In this document: one piece after another, positions 9,884-21,736 of the stretch
Layout: each line of letters opens with the position of its first letter
Position numbering within the stretch: position 1 is the stretch's first letter
Assembly: GCA_022225965.2 (NCBI GenBank)
Contig: JAKJXP020000096.1
Location: 124,001-188,000 of the forward strand
Origin: Diatrype stigma
Taxonomy: Eukaryota > Ascomycota > Sordariomycetes > Xylariales > Diatrypaceae
Direction: 5' to 3'
Length of the DNA: 64,000 nt
Notes under the pieces: model-generated
Databases searched by the model: none
Seen by the model: the letters and a program-made list of their open reading frames with translations, nothing else
What the model was told of the DNA's origin: nothing
Program-made: the position numbers and the translations under genes

Positions 9884-12287
9884 TTTGTTCTTCTGGATAT
9901 GTGGTTAGAGTGGAAAATAGGAAGGTTCTTAGTTATGATGATGTTTACAGGAGAAGAGGTATGGCAGGGTCGGGATGTTCGAGGGTATGGCGAGGCATAA
10001 ACGGAATGTAGGGCGCGTATTCCAGTCACGTACTTTACTTCCTCCCTAGAGGCTTGTTGCCAAATTGGATGATGCCCTCAAATGAACAATCTGTGGTGTA
10101 CATGTTTAGCTAGTAATACACAATGTCATACTGTAATGATAGTAGTTGTCAACTTACGGCTATCCTGCTTAGGTGGAATGTTTCGAAGCCTGACTAATTC
10201 AGGTAGGCACCCTTGGGGTTTGGACAGAGGGAAAGGTCAAGTGCGACATAGGTATCATGTCGACAAAGGCTGGGTGTGAAGCTGTAGCCTGTAGGGTATG
10301 TACATGTATACAAACAAATTAGTCAAGGTGTAATAATTCAGCATGTTCCCATGACCAAAAGGCCCGAAGTACAAGAGAGAGGGAGGGCAAAAGAAGAAAG
10401 AAGAAAGAGAAAAAAGAATGTGGCACATGGGATTCGAACCCCTATAGGCCATGGGAAAAATACAGCAAAAAGACAAAAGAGTTCGGACAGTACCTCGAGG
10501 ATACTGCCCTAATCTCTGAATACAACTGAGCCTGCCAGACATGCCCCATTTGCAGACCCGGCCAGTCGTGGAGGCCGTGTTTGCGAGGCAAGTGAACACA
10601 TGTGCACCCGGAAGGTGTAACTCTAGTTGTACCCCTTCGCCAAGTGGTTCCGGTGAAAGATTGAGCCCTTATTATGACATATATCCCCTCCGTTCAAATT
10701 CCCAGAGTTATACCGGCCCATTGATGTTAAGCGTAGACCACATTATTGATACAGACCTAACCTGGGCTACCGGGACAACATACCCACGTCCAACTCCTCC
10801 CTTCCTATACCTATAGGTACATGTAGGCACCGCCATGCCTTTAATACCTGTGTCTACCCAGCTACTTACAGGTAGGCAAACACCCATGGTTGTACTGTTG
10901 ATAACACATTTTTCAAGAAGCCTAACAGTGCAAACCTCACGATCACATGTATTTACATAGTACCTAGGTAACTAGTTAATGCAAAGCAAAACCACTTACA
11001 ACTTATTTACACAAACAATCTTCTGAGAACCATACTGCTCCAAGCCAACGCCACCGCAGTCCCATAAATACCTCCCCACATGTCAGAACCAGACATACCT
11101 GTCTATCTCTATTCATCCATCCGTACACATGCACTTCTAAATGGCGCGCGTATACAAGCCTTCAGTATATGGGGTTTCGTATTAGACTACTGAAGTAAGG
11201 GAATCGGAGCAATGGATCTGATGGCCCATTCTCCCTGCTGCTATATACAAACCAGACTGGCCTTTAGAGCTCCAAGTGCCGTAGCAACTATACTGAAGTG
11301 CCCATATGCTCTAGTGATCATATTGTTCAGTGGCGAGATCTTCATAGCGCTAAGACCTCTCACTATTATTAGCATTAGGAACCTAGCAAATCATTCTTAT
11401 GCAGTGCATGCCATCTTAGATAGATAGAATGTAAACTTCTACCCACTCCCAGAATCTTCTCCTTAGCTATTGCTTGGCTTCCCATTTCCCACTCTTCCTC
11501 ATCGCGCACTTACACGGAGACTTCAGTTGTCGTCAAAATAGTGCTAGCAACTGACCCGCTTCCCCATTTCCCCACATTCTAAACCCTCAACATCGACGAC
11601 GATCGAAGCTAACGTAGGCAGGCGGCACGGCACGCGTGGTACGGCTCGTACCGAAAATCAACTTGACTAAGTAAGTATGTATGCGTATGTGCCTCTTACT
11701 AATGATAGGAATACCTGCATCTGGTGCTTGAGGTGGGTTGATCTAGACGTAGATCAAGATAACGAGTTAGTCCTGCTGCATATCTCGATTTGACGGCGTG
11801 TCCAACTCAAGTACAATGTCCAATCTCAGGGGTAAATTTAGCACCAATGTTACTAGTCATAACTCTAAATCTACTGTATTGCAGGTAATGCCTAGTGGAG
11901 AGCTTTTATAGGAATCGGGGTTTGATATTCATATTACCTACCAACTAACTAGAGCCACGCAGGCCGCTTTGAAGATTCAGGTAACATCAAGATTCAAGTC
12001 TTCCCATCCCAAGGACTTGGCCTAGACAAGACAGTCTGCACATTACAGTAGGATTTCATCCCTGCGAAGCCTCATTCTACCCCGAGGCCGCTGTTCTTGT
12101 GGCCTCCGAATGGAAAGCCAGCACCGAGTTCAGCCTGGCTGTTGATCCAGACTGTCCCGGCCTGTATCTGGTTCGCCATCCGCTCTGGCTGGGCCATGTC
12201 CCGTGTCAGTACGGAGGCCCCAAGGCTGTACTGGGTACTGTTCGCTTGCTCGATAACGTCATCCTCGTCTGTACATTTCAGGAGGTG

Positions 12288-12327
<40 letters not shown>

Positions 12328-15300
12328 CGCTATGGATCATGGAGATTGTTCCACACCTTGTTTGTTCGCCGTTCTCTTACTACGATATTTCTAACTTATT
12401 CAGTTAAGCCCAGCCTGTCTATGTAACAGCTGGGGATGGGTCTTGGAAGACGAAGGAAGGAAAGAAATCGTAGGCTGACCGCCTCTCCTTTCTGGCCTCG
12501 ACGAGGCGATGGGAGTAGGTAAGCGCACTATGCTGTCGGCCATCTAACTAAGCGAGCGTGTGTCAGGGTCGCAATCTCTTCCCAATCCAGGGGGGATGGG
12601 GCCGCGCCAAAGGAATAGCTCGCTATGTAGTAACTACGTATGTACTGTGTGCTATATAAAAATGTCGGTACAACACAGCGGCAGACAAGACCGGCGAGAA
12701 TCCCACATCCCACAGAACCAGCGGGGCTCCAGAGCAAGAGTTGGTATTTCCGGAAGATTGCAAGTTACTGTGGGCTCGATTGCGTGTCAGCTATGTGAAG
12801 GTATCGTATGATGGCCTTTCCGTAGTCTATGACTTATAATCGGCGTCGAAGGGTGAACTTGAACTACATAGGTTATTGTATTCGCGTCCAACGCTTGCCT
12901 CTATAACAAGTCTACGTACGTGCCTTTCTGCATTGCTCCGATGTGGAAGAGGCTTGTGCGCCGTCAGCACCTTTTCCCTCCTTGGCGTATGACAAGACTG
13001 GGCTGATTGGGCTGACCGGGTGGTGACCAGCCCTACGAAGTGCATATGGGAAGTAAGACGGACAGGGCTGGGCTGGGCAGGACAACCTGCTAAGTAGACT
13101 AGCATCTGGCCAAGTTCGGCCGCCCCCCCGGTAAGACCGGTCTCCTTAATTCCTTGTAATACCTAGCATCGTAGCTGAGTGGCGGAACAGCCGCTCAGTT
13201 GGTCGTTATTTGTGAATAACACTGCCCGGCTATCATTTCCGGCCACAGGACATTGTTTCACGTCTGATGGACACAAGGCTAGAGCACTACATTATGTAGG
13301 CTGTTGTCTGTAAGAGAGTATCGATACATTCGAACATCGACGCGAGCTGATGGGCTGATGGATTGACGACCCAAGGGCTTGTTTCCCCACGTGGCTGAGG
13401 GGCAAGCTGACGCCCATCCTACCCCCTAGTTAGTTATCTCCTTTGCTACCTCGGGTAAGAAAATAAACCGCGCCAGTCCAGTACTTGTACATAGATAGGT
13501 ATAGGTATGTCAGCATGTATGTATATAGTTAGGGGTTGTCTCCGAAGAGGCGGATAGCTACAATACATAGTGGTCACATAGTGACTAACAGTATTATACG
13601 AAAGCAGCAAGGCCACACAGCGAAAGGTTTAAGGCTGGCTGGCCCCCATAGCAGCGGCAATGAATCAGTCGTGATGGCGCTTGACTGAGGCACTGACTAA
13701 GGCACAGCCGCCTCGTCCCGTAGGTAACCAACCTGTTGGTAACTCAGGCCCTAAGTAGGTAGGTACAATATGATTTCTTACGTGCTCGGCGGCGGCATCT
13801 GGCATGCATTGCCGCAGAGGCTCGATATGACAAAGCAGTAGTAATAGGAGGTCCCTACTTCCTACTTAGGTGCTGTAGTTATTAATCGGTGAGAAATTGG
13901 GGGCCAGTCGCTGATTCACTTTATAAGCATCCCATAGTTATTATCTAACTGTTACCAATTCCTGCACCAGGTAGACCAAGCTGTTCGCGATGATCCGGGC
14001 TGCCAGAGCGGTCGACAGACAGACAGCCTGGAAGGTCCTCGAATTATTAATATGTTGTTGCACTTACACGTGTGCATCAAGTAAGCCGTCGCCTTCGGAA
14101 CGAGAAGCCTAGCCGCCCCCTCTTGCCTGTACTATCTGGACTCTGTAGCATGCCATTGGCCGTGTAGCCAGTTAACATACAGCATGCGTACCTACGTGGG
14201 TTTCATCGCTGGCAGATATGTACATGTTTCCGGTCAAGGATCACGATGCAAGAGACTTGGTAAACGTGTAGGGCTGGTTTTATATTCCGGGATCGTTTAC
14301 TAGTCGGCATCCTCCCATCGCCCCCCACTGCTATCCACCTTGGCTGTAGTATAGCATTACCTAACCGTAGGTGGTTACCTCAGGTACTTGTGGCCCCTGG
14401 AGGTACAACACCTACTTCGCACGATGCTGATCGGTGTACATAATCAGTGTACATGTAGACTAACTACATAACTACATAGTAGATGGACGCTCAACAGGGA
14501 GTCACTTGCGAACTCCAGTGTAATAACCCCAGCGACTCCAGCGACTCCATTAACGGGTCGCCCTGCCACCCCCATAATATTACCTTATTACTGCAGAGCC
14601 AACGGTAATAGTTGGGCCAACTCCACAACTGCTCCTCTTTGCAGAGAAAATCCATTTCGAATGGTGCTTCGTACGGAGTACCGCCCGTCTGTTATGCTAG
14701 GTCCGTAGTACGTAGCGACTAGGCGGGAAATGACTAGGCCGGGAAACTAAGATCATCCCGATCTTTGTCGTGGGGCTGTCTAGCATCGATATGGCCGTGT
14801 GGCTCCCTGAGTCCGCGAAGGGATAGGCCGAAATACGTGGGAGAGACCACTTTAAGCATTCAACGTTGGTGCCCTAACTCTGTAGCTGGGAATCTGGGAT
14901 CGATGATTGGCATGTCTACGTCCTGACATCAACTTACACTAAGTGACTTACGTAGTAGCACATAGTTCAAGATGGTTGACGTTATTGAATTCGAAGATGT
15001 CTACATAGTAGCGATCTTGTACAGAGCTTGATTCTTGACGAAGCGACATGCCACCGACTATAAATATTCACAGGACCAATAAACTGGGGCTTACAGCACT
15101 GACAAGGCCGACTGCCCGAGTTACCCCGAGATATGTAGTGACCACCACCTCACCTTACGACTGACAACAAGGGAGCCCCACGGGTGAAATTGGGGTCTGT
15201 GTGAACAAGTCGGAAGTATCAGGCAACCAGAATTGCCCTTGATCATTGCCAGATGATCGGTCTCCAGCAAGATCCTGCCGTAATCCCGGAAAAGCATTCA

Positions 15301-17138
15301 TTGTACGTGGGTATGGAAGCAAGTGGGAGGAGGTACAGTATCAGAGTATCTGGGTATGTAGGTCGGTAGGAGGTAGGACATACATACATACACATACACA
15401 TCCATGATACATGCATCGAAGCCGACATCAACCCGCGGACATACAAAGTACATGCTAACAATTAGTAGCACGTAGAGAGCCAGCTGTCTGGGCCCAGGAA
15501 TTATGGGGACCCGTCCCGCTCTCGAACGCTGCTACAAAAGTTTCAGCATCGAAGCGGAAGCTGAGCTACTGCAAGGTCCTTTCCAGAGACGCTATTACAG
15601 CGGGTCCTGCGTCCGTTTTGGGTACTGGGTAGGGATGGCAGATGGCTGTGATTGGCTCCGGTAAGCGCCCCATGTCGTCGTCAGTTGTACATGATATCGG
15701 CCTGCTCCCGCCCGTCTTCTAATAAACTATTAGGTACGCGTACGTAGGCAAATGGTAGAATAGCAGTTGTGCTATCGTTCATCGTAGAGGGCCGCCACTA
15801 CACCGTCGGTTGGCTGCGTGGGGTGGTCGGTCACAATGATACTACGTAGTAAGTAGTTGGTTGTGTTGTTGTGTTGTGTTGGGGGGTCCCTAGGAAATAT
15901 GCCGGCCGCTAATGAAGGCAGCGGCCTGAAGCCTGATGGCGAAGAGCTTTATTAGTTATAAGTTGGCTAGGCTGCTAACCACTAGGTAGGTATCATTTTG
16001 TTGTTGTTGTTGCAATGATAACATGATAACCAACTGGTTGGCTTCCATTGCACTGTCTAATTAGTCATTCATTGACCATTGTTGGTGGCTTGTGCATAGC
16101 CCGAAACCGTCCGGTGCCAACCTGCATCCATACGACGAAGTTTCATGGGTGCTAATCAAATTTCCAAGTGTCAGTTGGTTGGCAGACGAACTGTCGGCAT
16201 CAAGAGTCTTGAGAGGAAAACCACAACTTATTACGGTGACTGGGAATAGAAAATGACTGAGAGAGGATGAACTGTCGGCCCCGAAGCTCCGAGAGGTCTC
16301 CATGGTAGGTCTACTATGTACAGTAGATAGAGAACAGGCTTGCACCACCCAGGTAGCTAGTGGCTCAGAAGTTGCTATATTCTGAACAATCGCCAGTCTA
16401 GTTAGTGTCGGTATCAAAATTGTCGTAGTGCCCAATTAGATTAAGCTCTCAAGATAGAAGATCTATATTTGTATGAAGCCCTATATGTGAATGTCCATGT
16501 ATAACGCATAAGTGCATAGTGTTAATTTAATTACTGCGAGTCGGAGTTAGGAGAGAGCGGTGCGCCTGGGCGACCGGGCTAAGACGTATGAGATCCGACC
16601 TTCAAATGCACAAATCAGGAACCCTGGTTCGCTTTACTGGGTCGTTCAATTATAGTTCCTCCGCTAAACTTCGCAGACTCTTGCCTACGTTGAAAGCCCG
16701 CTTAACGGGGGATTGAACAACAAATTTCCTGCTTTTTCCAAAGCTGAGTTCGGACCCGTTTTCCCGGAACTCGGGCTTCAACGCCTTGCCCTGCCCAAGA
16801 GGCCTTGCCACCGCCCTTGTGCCTTGTGCCATATCGCTTCTCTAGAAGGAGTATTCGTACATGCAGCTCGCCCGCTGCTCGCCCGCCATTCCGTCCCCAC
16901 GTTATATCCGAGCGCCGTCAACCCCCGCCATCTTTCAGTGTGTAGCAAACCGGTGATAGTAGTAATACAAAATTTTGGGTCCGGATTGGTCCGTCCCTAA
17001 CAGAAGTCGCCTGTGCGAAAGAAGAGAAACACTGGTCTCAGATCATGAACTCATCCACGTGGGTATATGCTAACTAAGCTGCTTATCGTAGCTGAGGGTA
17101 AAAATCATAAAAATCATCGGTATATTGTGACTTGCTTG
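9884..17138. other. 7.3-kb gene-poor interval
   Basis: No open frame here is convincing. The sequence has many short TAGGTA/TACCTA and TACGTA words and one perfect TACCTAGGTA palindrome (10961). It also contains a 39-nt G tract and an isolated Pol III B-box-like word (10430-10440, minus strand). The best short frame is 60 codons on the minus strand at 16650-16832, too short to call. The region could hold transposon relics or non-coding RNAs that I cannot recognise. Confidence 0.5.
12289..12327 (+). repeat. Homopolymeric G tract (39 nt)
   Basis: An uninterrupted run of G follows GGAGGTGC and ends at CGCTATGG. It splits two short overlapping open frames that read as polyglycine and are not real genes. 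Such a run can form quadruplex structures on the plus strand. Its true length is uncertain because both polymerases and sequencers slip on it. Confidence 0.95.
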
Positions 17139-18424
17139 TTATCTCCCGCTCGTGTACGGGGGTATGTGGGCAAGATATATGTTGTTCCCTGTCGGGGATC
17201 TTGATAAGGAGGGCAGGTGAGGTGGTGGCACAAACTGTCCCGCCGGGTGTCCAATGTGTCTGCTACCATCTTGGCCCTGACCGCGTAGGTCAAGAGTTCC
17301 AATGTCGAATCGCCTTGAGCAACCATCGTCCATATGTCTGTAGGGAATTAGCTGGCAGTCCTAAGATGTGAAATGATTGTATTATATGAGCCAGCCACGT
17401 ACCTGCGAAGAGTGTCCTTGCGCGCAAACATACGGCCACAGAAGTCGCACCGGTGGTTCTTTTCCTTCATGTGGACACTTTGGTTATGCCTCTGGAGGTC
17501 TGTCTTCCGTACAAATCTCTTGTTGCAGTCTGGCGCGGTGCAAGGGAACGGGTATTCCCGCCTGTCGTCGTGCGTTTCCATATGCGCCTTGAAATTGTAG
17601 CTCCTGCTGAACAGCTTACCACATCCCTTGACTTCGCATTGGAAGTTTGCCTCCTCTTTCGTAGTGAGCTTCCGAGGCTTCTTCTGCGTTCGCTGCGCTC
17701 TGATCTGTCGTCTATCCGGCATCAGACCCGACCCGAGACTGTTGTGACCGCCGTGGCCCTGATCCGGTTCGAATGGCATATATTCAGTCCTAGGCCATCC
17801 AGACGATGGCAACTCTGCTCCGTAACTCGAAGGGACATTGCCACAAGCGTAGCCGTCGGGTCCCGTTGGCACGGCATGAGACGAGCGAGGTGAAGGATAC
17901 TGGGATACTGCTACCGCCCTGGCGTAGTCTCCCATGCCCTCCGGCTTTCCTCGCGGTATGGGCGATGGCATTCGATGATACGAGCCTCCTTGTCTTGCCA
18001 TAGGATCCGGAGAGCGGCAAGGCGTGCCAACCATCGACGGTGAGTTGTTCGATACCACAGACCCGTGGGAGTGTTGTGAAGTGTACATATCATGGGAGTA
18101 GGCGCCACTTAGGTTATGCTCGTAGTGAGTATAGGGATCATACTCTGTAGATAATATATTGGGTAAGCTCAGGGCGGGTAGAGATTGCAGCACCGTGCTC
18201 GTAGTCCACCCAGGCGCGGAAGTCGTTTGGTCGAGAGGCGGTAGTGAGTTGTGTCCGTCCATCATGGAAGACGTCGGGGCATAAGAATGCTCATACAACG
18301 ACGTGGTCTTCTGTTGACCTCCACCAAGATCCGGTTGGGTATATTCCAGGGTTGGGCTTTCCGAACAGAACGTCTCGGGAGAGGAATGGGGAGACGAGGT
18401 CAGAGGCGGAGGTGAGTATTCCAT
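17139..18424 (-). CDS. C2H2 zinc-finger transcription factor (two exons)
   Basis: Two exons: 18424-17403 and 17337-17139, with a 65-nt intron (GTACGT donor, CTACAG acceptor). Together they encode 406 residues, and a TAA sits directly before the ATG. The N-terminal 230 residues are Ser/Pro/Gly/Tyr-rich and probably disordered. A basic stretch (RAQRTQKKPRKLTTKEEA) precedes three fingers. Finger 1 is at 263-285 (C-x4-C-x12-H-x3-H), finger 2 at 295-318 (C-x4-C-x12-H-x4-H), and finger 3 at 326-346 (C-x2-C-x12-H-x4-C, a C2HC variant). The intron falls inside finger 3, just before its histidine; splicing gives KDTLRRHMDDGC and then SRRFDIGTLDLR. This finger block is conserved among filamentous-fungal regulators. 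It should be nuclear and DNA-binding, but I cannot name the target pathway. Reading without the intron would destroy finger 3. Confidence 0.88.
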
Positions 18425-19382
18425 TTACGCGGTTCTAGGAGACGCTGTCCTAGTTAAGAGTAATGAGGAAGAGGTGGTGGCGGCGTTCCCGATTTATGCT
18501 AGACGACAAGGCTGACCGGTGTAAAGGAGGTACACGAGTAATGTATGGTTCCAGATATCTGGGTTACAGTCGTCCTGAGGTGTGATAGGATTCTTACTAA
18601 CACGAGAGAACGCTGCGGTCGTGGGTGGGATGATGACATAGTTATATGTTGCATCTCTGTAAACGGTTCAGCCGCTGAGACAGCCCGTCCTCAGGTGTTA
18701 GTGATCTGGAGAGAGTGACTTGCCCCCCCTTGGCTGGCAGGGGTTAGAGGGACGCAAGCGCGGTGCGTCAATATGGATCATGAATGTTGGATCCCCTGTT
18801 AGGGTCCAAGCATCTCGCATAACGGTCATAGGGCAGACAGGCCCAGGCAGAGGAGGTCGAAGGAAGCCCTCCACCTTCCACCCTCCACCCTCCAACGGCG
18901 GGCCCCCCAGGGCGATGTACCTACACCTACATGAATATAGGTATATAGGTATATAGGCATAGTTAACGGAAACAACAGTATGCCGAATCGAGGTTAAAGC
19001 ACCACCCGCTCATCGAGGGGTGGCCGGACATAGCCCGCTTCTTCGCGGCAATCCACGAGGCCCTCCATGGATAATGATGTACATGCATGGGATGGGATGA
19101 TGGCAGGTGGATTTTCGGCATGGTCTCCCCAGGGGGCGGCCGCTGCCTGGCTCCCACCTCCCACCTCCCACCTCCAGGCCTCCTAACTTCCCTCTATAGC
19201 ATCGACGGTACAAGTCTTGTCGTCCAAGGTCTGCAAGCCTTGCGAGCCCTCTTACCTAACAGTGACCGTATCTGTAGTCGTTGTTGGCCGACCCAAGAAG
19301 TACAGGTCGGCAGACACTATACCTGGGCTAATGTTAGTACGTTCGCGCGTGTGTCTGTGGAGAACGACTTTACTACTGCGTA

Positions 19383-19438
19383 GTGGGTGACCAGGTGTGG
19401 GTGACCAGGTGTGGGTGACCAGGTGTGGGTGACCAGGT
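19383..19438. repeat. Minisatellite, 14-bp unit x 4
   Basis: Four perfect head-to-tail copies of GTGGGTGACCAGGT. The absence of any mismatch suggests recent expansion. There are no unique spacers, so it is not a CRISPR. Confidence 0.95.
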
Positions 19439-19869
19439 GAAGTGGATAAGAACATTGAACCTTGGAAGCCACGGCGTGGGTACACACCTACTTGACCTAC
19501 ATAAGGAAATACCCAGCAAGGGGTTCGGCTCGCCTGTCCGCTGAGGCTGTAGAGAAGCCAGCATGGAAGCCAGGCAAGGTGCCTAATAATACGTACAGCT
19601 GAGTGGGCTTGTGGAGTGGGAGATGCCCCAGGCCCCTGCCCCAAAGGGACCTCTTTTGTACGTTAGGGTATGTATTGTACATAGGAAGGATACATGTGGG
19701 CCTTCAATGCCTTGCAACCTTAATAGGACCCAATAGGCGATGCACCCAATAGGCGACGCAGCCAATGGGAGACGATGGATGGATATGTAGGGTCGCCAGC
19801 TCTCTACTACCTGGGTATACCTTAGCACTTATGCAATGCAAGTGAGATTTTTGCGAAAAGGCGATATTT

Positions 19870-19914
19870 GCTGGCTGTTGTTGCTGGCTGTTGTTGCTGG
19901 CTGTTGTCGCTGGC
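19870..19914. repeat. Minisatellite, 13-bp unit x 3.5
   Basis: Three copies of GCTGGCTGTTGTT (the third with one change, T to C) are followed by a partial fourth copy. Confidence 0.9.
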
Positions 19915-20225
19915 TCTACGATTACGATAACAAAACGCACTGCACGTACATAGGGTCGGTGCAGGGACCTGACTGATAATACAGAAAACAATCTCAGCCT
20001 GACAGTTGCGATAAAACGGCGGGAGCAGCTGTCACAGAAACATGCTGTGCTACCGCCTCCATGGTACTGTTTCAAGCCATTAAAGACCGGTTCAGTCTTG
20101 GCTGGATATAAATAAAATACCGACCATTTTACGTATTACGCAACGAATTACCTAACTGTAGGCTGGGTGGTAGTTCATACTATGTACAGGCCGTCCGTCA
20201 TATGGGCCAGAAAAAACAGCACTAA

Positions 20226-20267
20226 CTAAGAAAAGAACCCTAAGAAAAGTGCCCTAAGAAAAGTGCT
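20226..20267. repeat. Short tandem repeat, 14-bp unit x 3
   Basis: Three near-identical 14-mers of the form CTAAGAAAAGTGCC. The first copy has AAC in place of TGC, and the third ends in T. Confidence 0.85.
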
Positions 20268-20676
20268 CTACAGCAGTGTGCTATAACACTAGGCATACTA
20301 ACTAAAAGTTCCTACCATACACCTGGAAAAGGTCTGGCTCGTGCGCAATATCTTTTCAACTGGGGACTGGGGACTGAAAACTGGAGCCCACACGTGGTGA
20401 CTGGGGATGGCCAAAACGGGAAAGCTTGCGATGAGGAAGCTTGATGCTAGTGAGCATGATGTGCTGAGGTAGCTTTCCGCATAATTTTGGTGGTTGTCTA
20501 CATCTGTACCCAGTATTCACACATCAGAATGAAAACAGCGGACAGCGGACAGCGGACGTATAGTATGGATCGTACTAACTGCCCTGTAAATACCCTTGTG
20601 GATTCCAAGTTTATATCTACATTTGTACCCAGGCCACAAGTGGAGAGGCCGCAAGGATCGATTGAATGGCATGTAA

Positions 20677-21231
20677 GGGCGCGTTTCCTCGATGTCCGGT
20701 AGCCACTGCGCATGTACCTAATCAGCACAAATACCCACCTTGACGATACCGTTCCATAACGCTTTCCTTTTTTTGGGTGCGATTTACACTTACACAATTG
20801 CTACAACGATGCATAATTGTCGCAGTGGCTACCGCGATTTATGCAATGTACACCCCCTGCTGGCTTGGCAACTTTCCTTTAAAAGGAAGGCATTACGGTA
20901 GCCACCGGCATTGTCGCTACCGTTCTAAAGAAGCCCGGTAGCTACCAACGCGGTAGCCACTTTGCAATTTCATTGGTCTATATTGCCTTTCGGGCCCGTA
21001 TTTCTTTCGACGACCCCCCTATCAGCCCTACTTATTCGACGACAACTTAAAAAAGGTTCCAATTTACGACAATTCACCAGCCACAAATTAGCCACCACTG
21101 CCACATAATACAATGCCGTATCTCCAATATAATTATACAGCTTGCACAAGGAAAAATCTGGAGCAAAATTGGGTCGACGATGTATTTTTGGGCCCGGTAG
21201 CCACCGCGCTGAATTTCGAGGAAACGCGCCC
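20677..21231. mobile_element. PIF/Harbinger-type MITE (555 bp, non-coding)
   Basis: The two ends are perfect 16-bp inverted repeats: GGGCGCGTTTCCTCGA at 20677-20692 and its reverse complement at 21216-21231. The element is flanked on both sides by TAA (20674-20676 and 21232-21234), the 3-bp TWA target duplication typical of PIF/Harbinger transposons. It has no open frame of useful size, so it would depend on a transposase encoded elsewhere. Internally it carries five exact copies of GGTAGCCAC in both orientations, plus one variant. The boundaries rest on the exact match of repeat and duplication; the superfamily is inferred from the 3-bp TAA duplication alone. Confidence 0.82.
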
Positions 21232-21688
21232 TAAGTATCCTATGTACATTTGCATTATAGTATTCACTTACCCAGGTACCTAGTAGTTTATAGTCAAGGT
21301 AGGTAGTTTACCGCAAGTAGAAGGAGCTCGGCGTGTCCTGATTGTGCTAACTATTTTCTCGTTATTGGACGTATCGCATCCATCGCCAGCCATCAAGCAG
21401 ACAAGCAAACATTACGTAGTACCACGGCAGCACCCAAACCAAAAAACAGTCTTGAAGTATACGCAACTAGAAGCGGGCGGGATGGTGTTTAATAATGAAA
21501 AATGAAAAGAGGGAGTTCACAAGGAACTAAACTGCCACTTACGTACATACAATCTAACGGCTTATTAGCCTGGCCAACTATCAGCCCTGAACAACCACAT
21601 CGGTGTTGCATGCGCCACGACAACACATGTCGGTATCGTAGCGCAGCCCTGCCAGCCTCAGGGCTGCATATTGCTATCTGCAGAACCC

Positions 21689-21736
21689 GGTGCCGGTGCT
21701 GGTGCTGGTGCCGGTGCTGGTGCCGGTGCTGGTGTC
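21689..21736. repeat. Hexanucleotide repeat, GGTGCY x 8
   Basis: Eight 6-bp units alternate mostly between GGTGCC and GGTGCT, with one GGTGTC at the end. The repeat lies in non-coding sequence. Confidence 0.9.

Noticed and set aside
10421..10550. Minus-strand B-box (GGTTCGAATCC) followed by a T run, suggesting a tRNA
   Set aside because: No matching A-box, the T-arm has a mismatch, the acceptor stem does not pair cleanly, and T4-T5 runs inside would stop Pol III. It is at best a tRNA-like remnant.
10617..10720. Plus-strand A-box-like CGCCAAGTGG with 7-bp end pairing
   Set aside because: The B-box is poor and no anticodon or T-arm stem forms.
12097..12426. Two overlapping frames reading through polyglycine
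   Set aside because: They are products of the G tract; the flanks have no protein-like content.
16650..16832. 60-codon minus-strand frame with protein-like text
   Set aside because: Too short, no neighbour or motif; possibly a transposon scrap but unsupported.
19383..19438. Regular 14-bp repeats resembling an array
   Set aside because: The units abut with no spacers, so it is a minisatellite and not a CRISPR.
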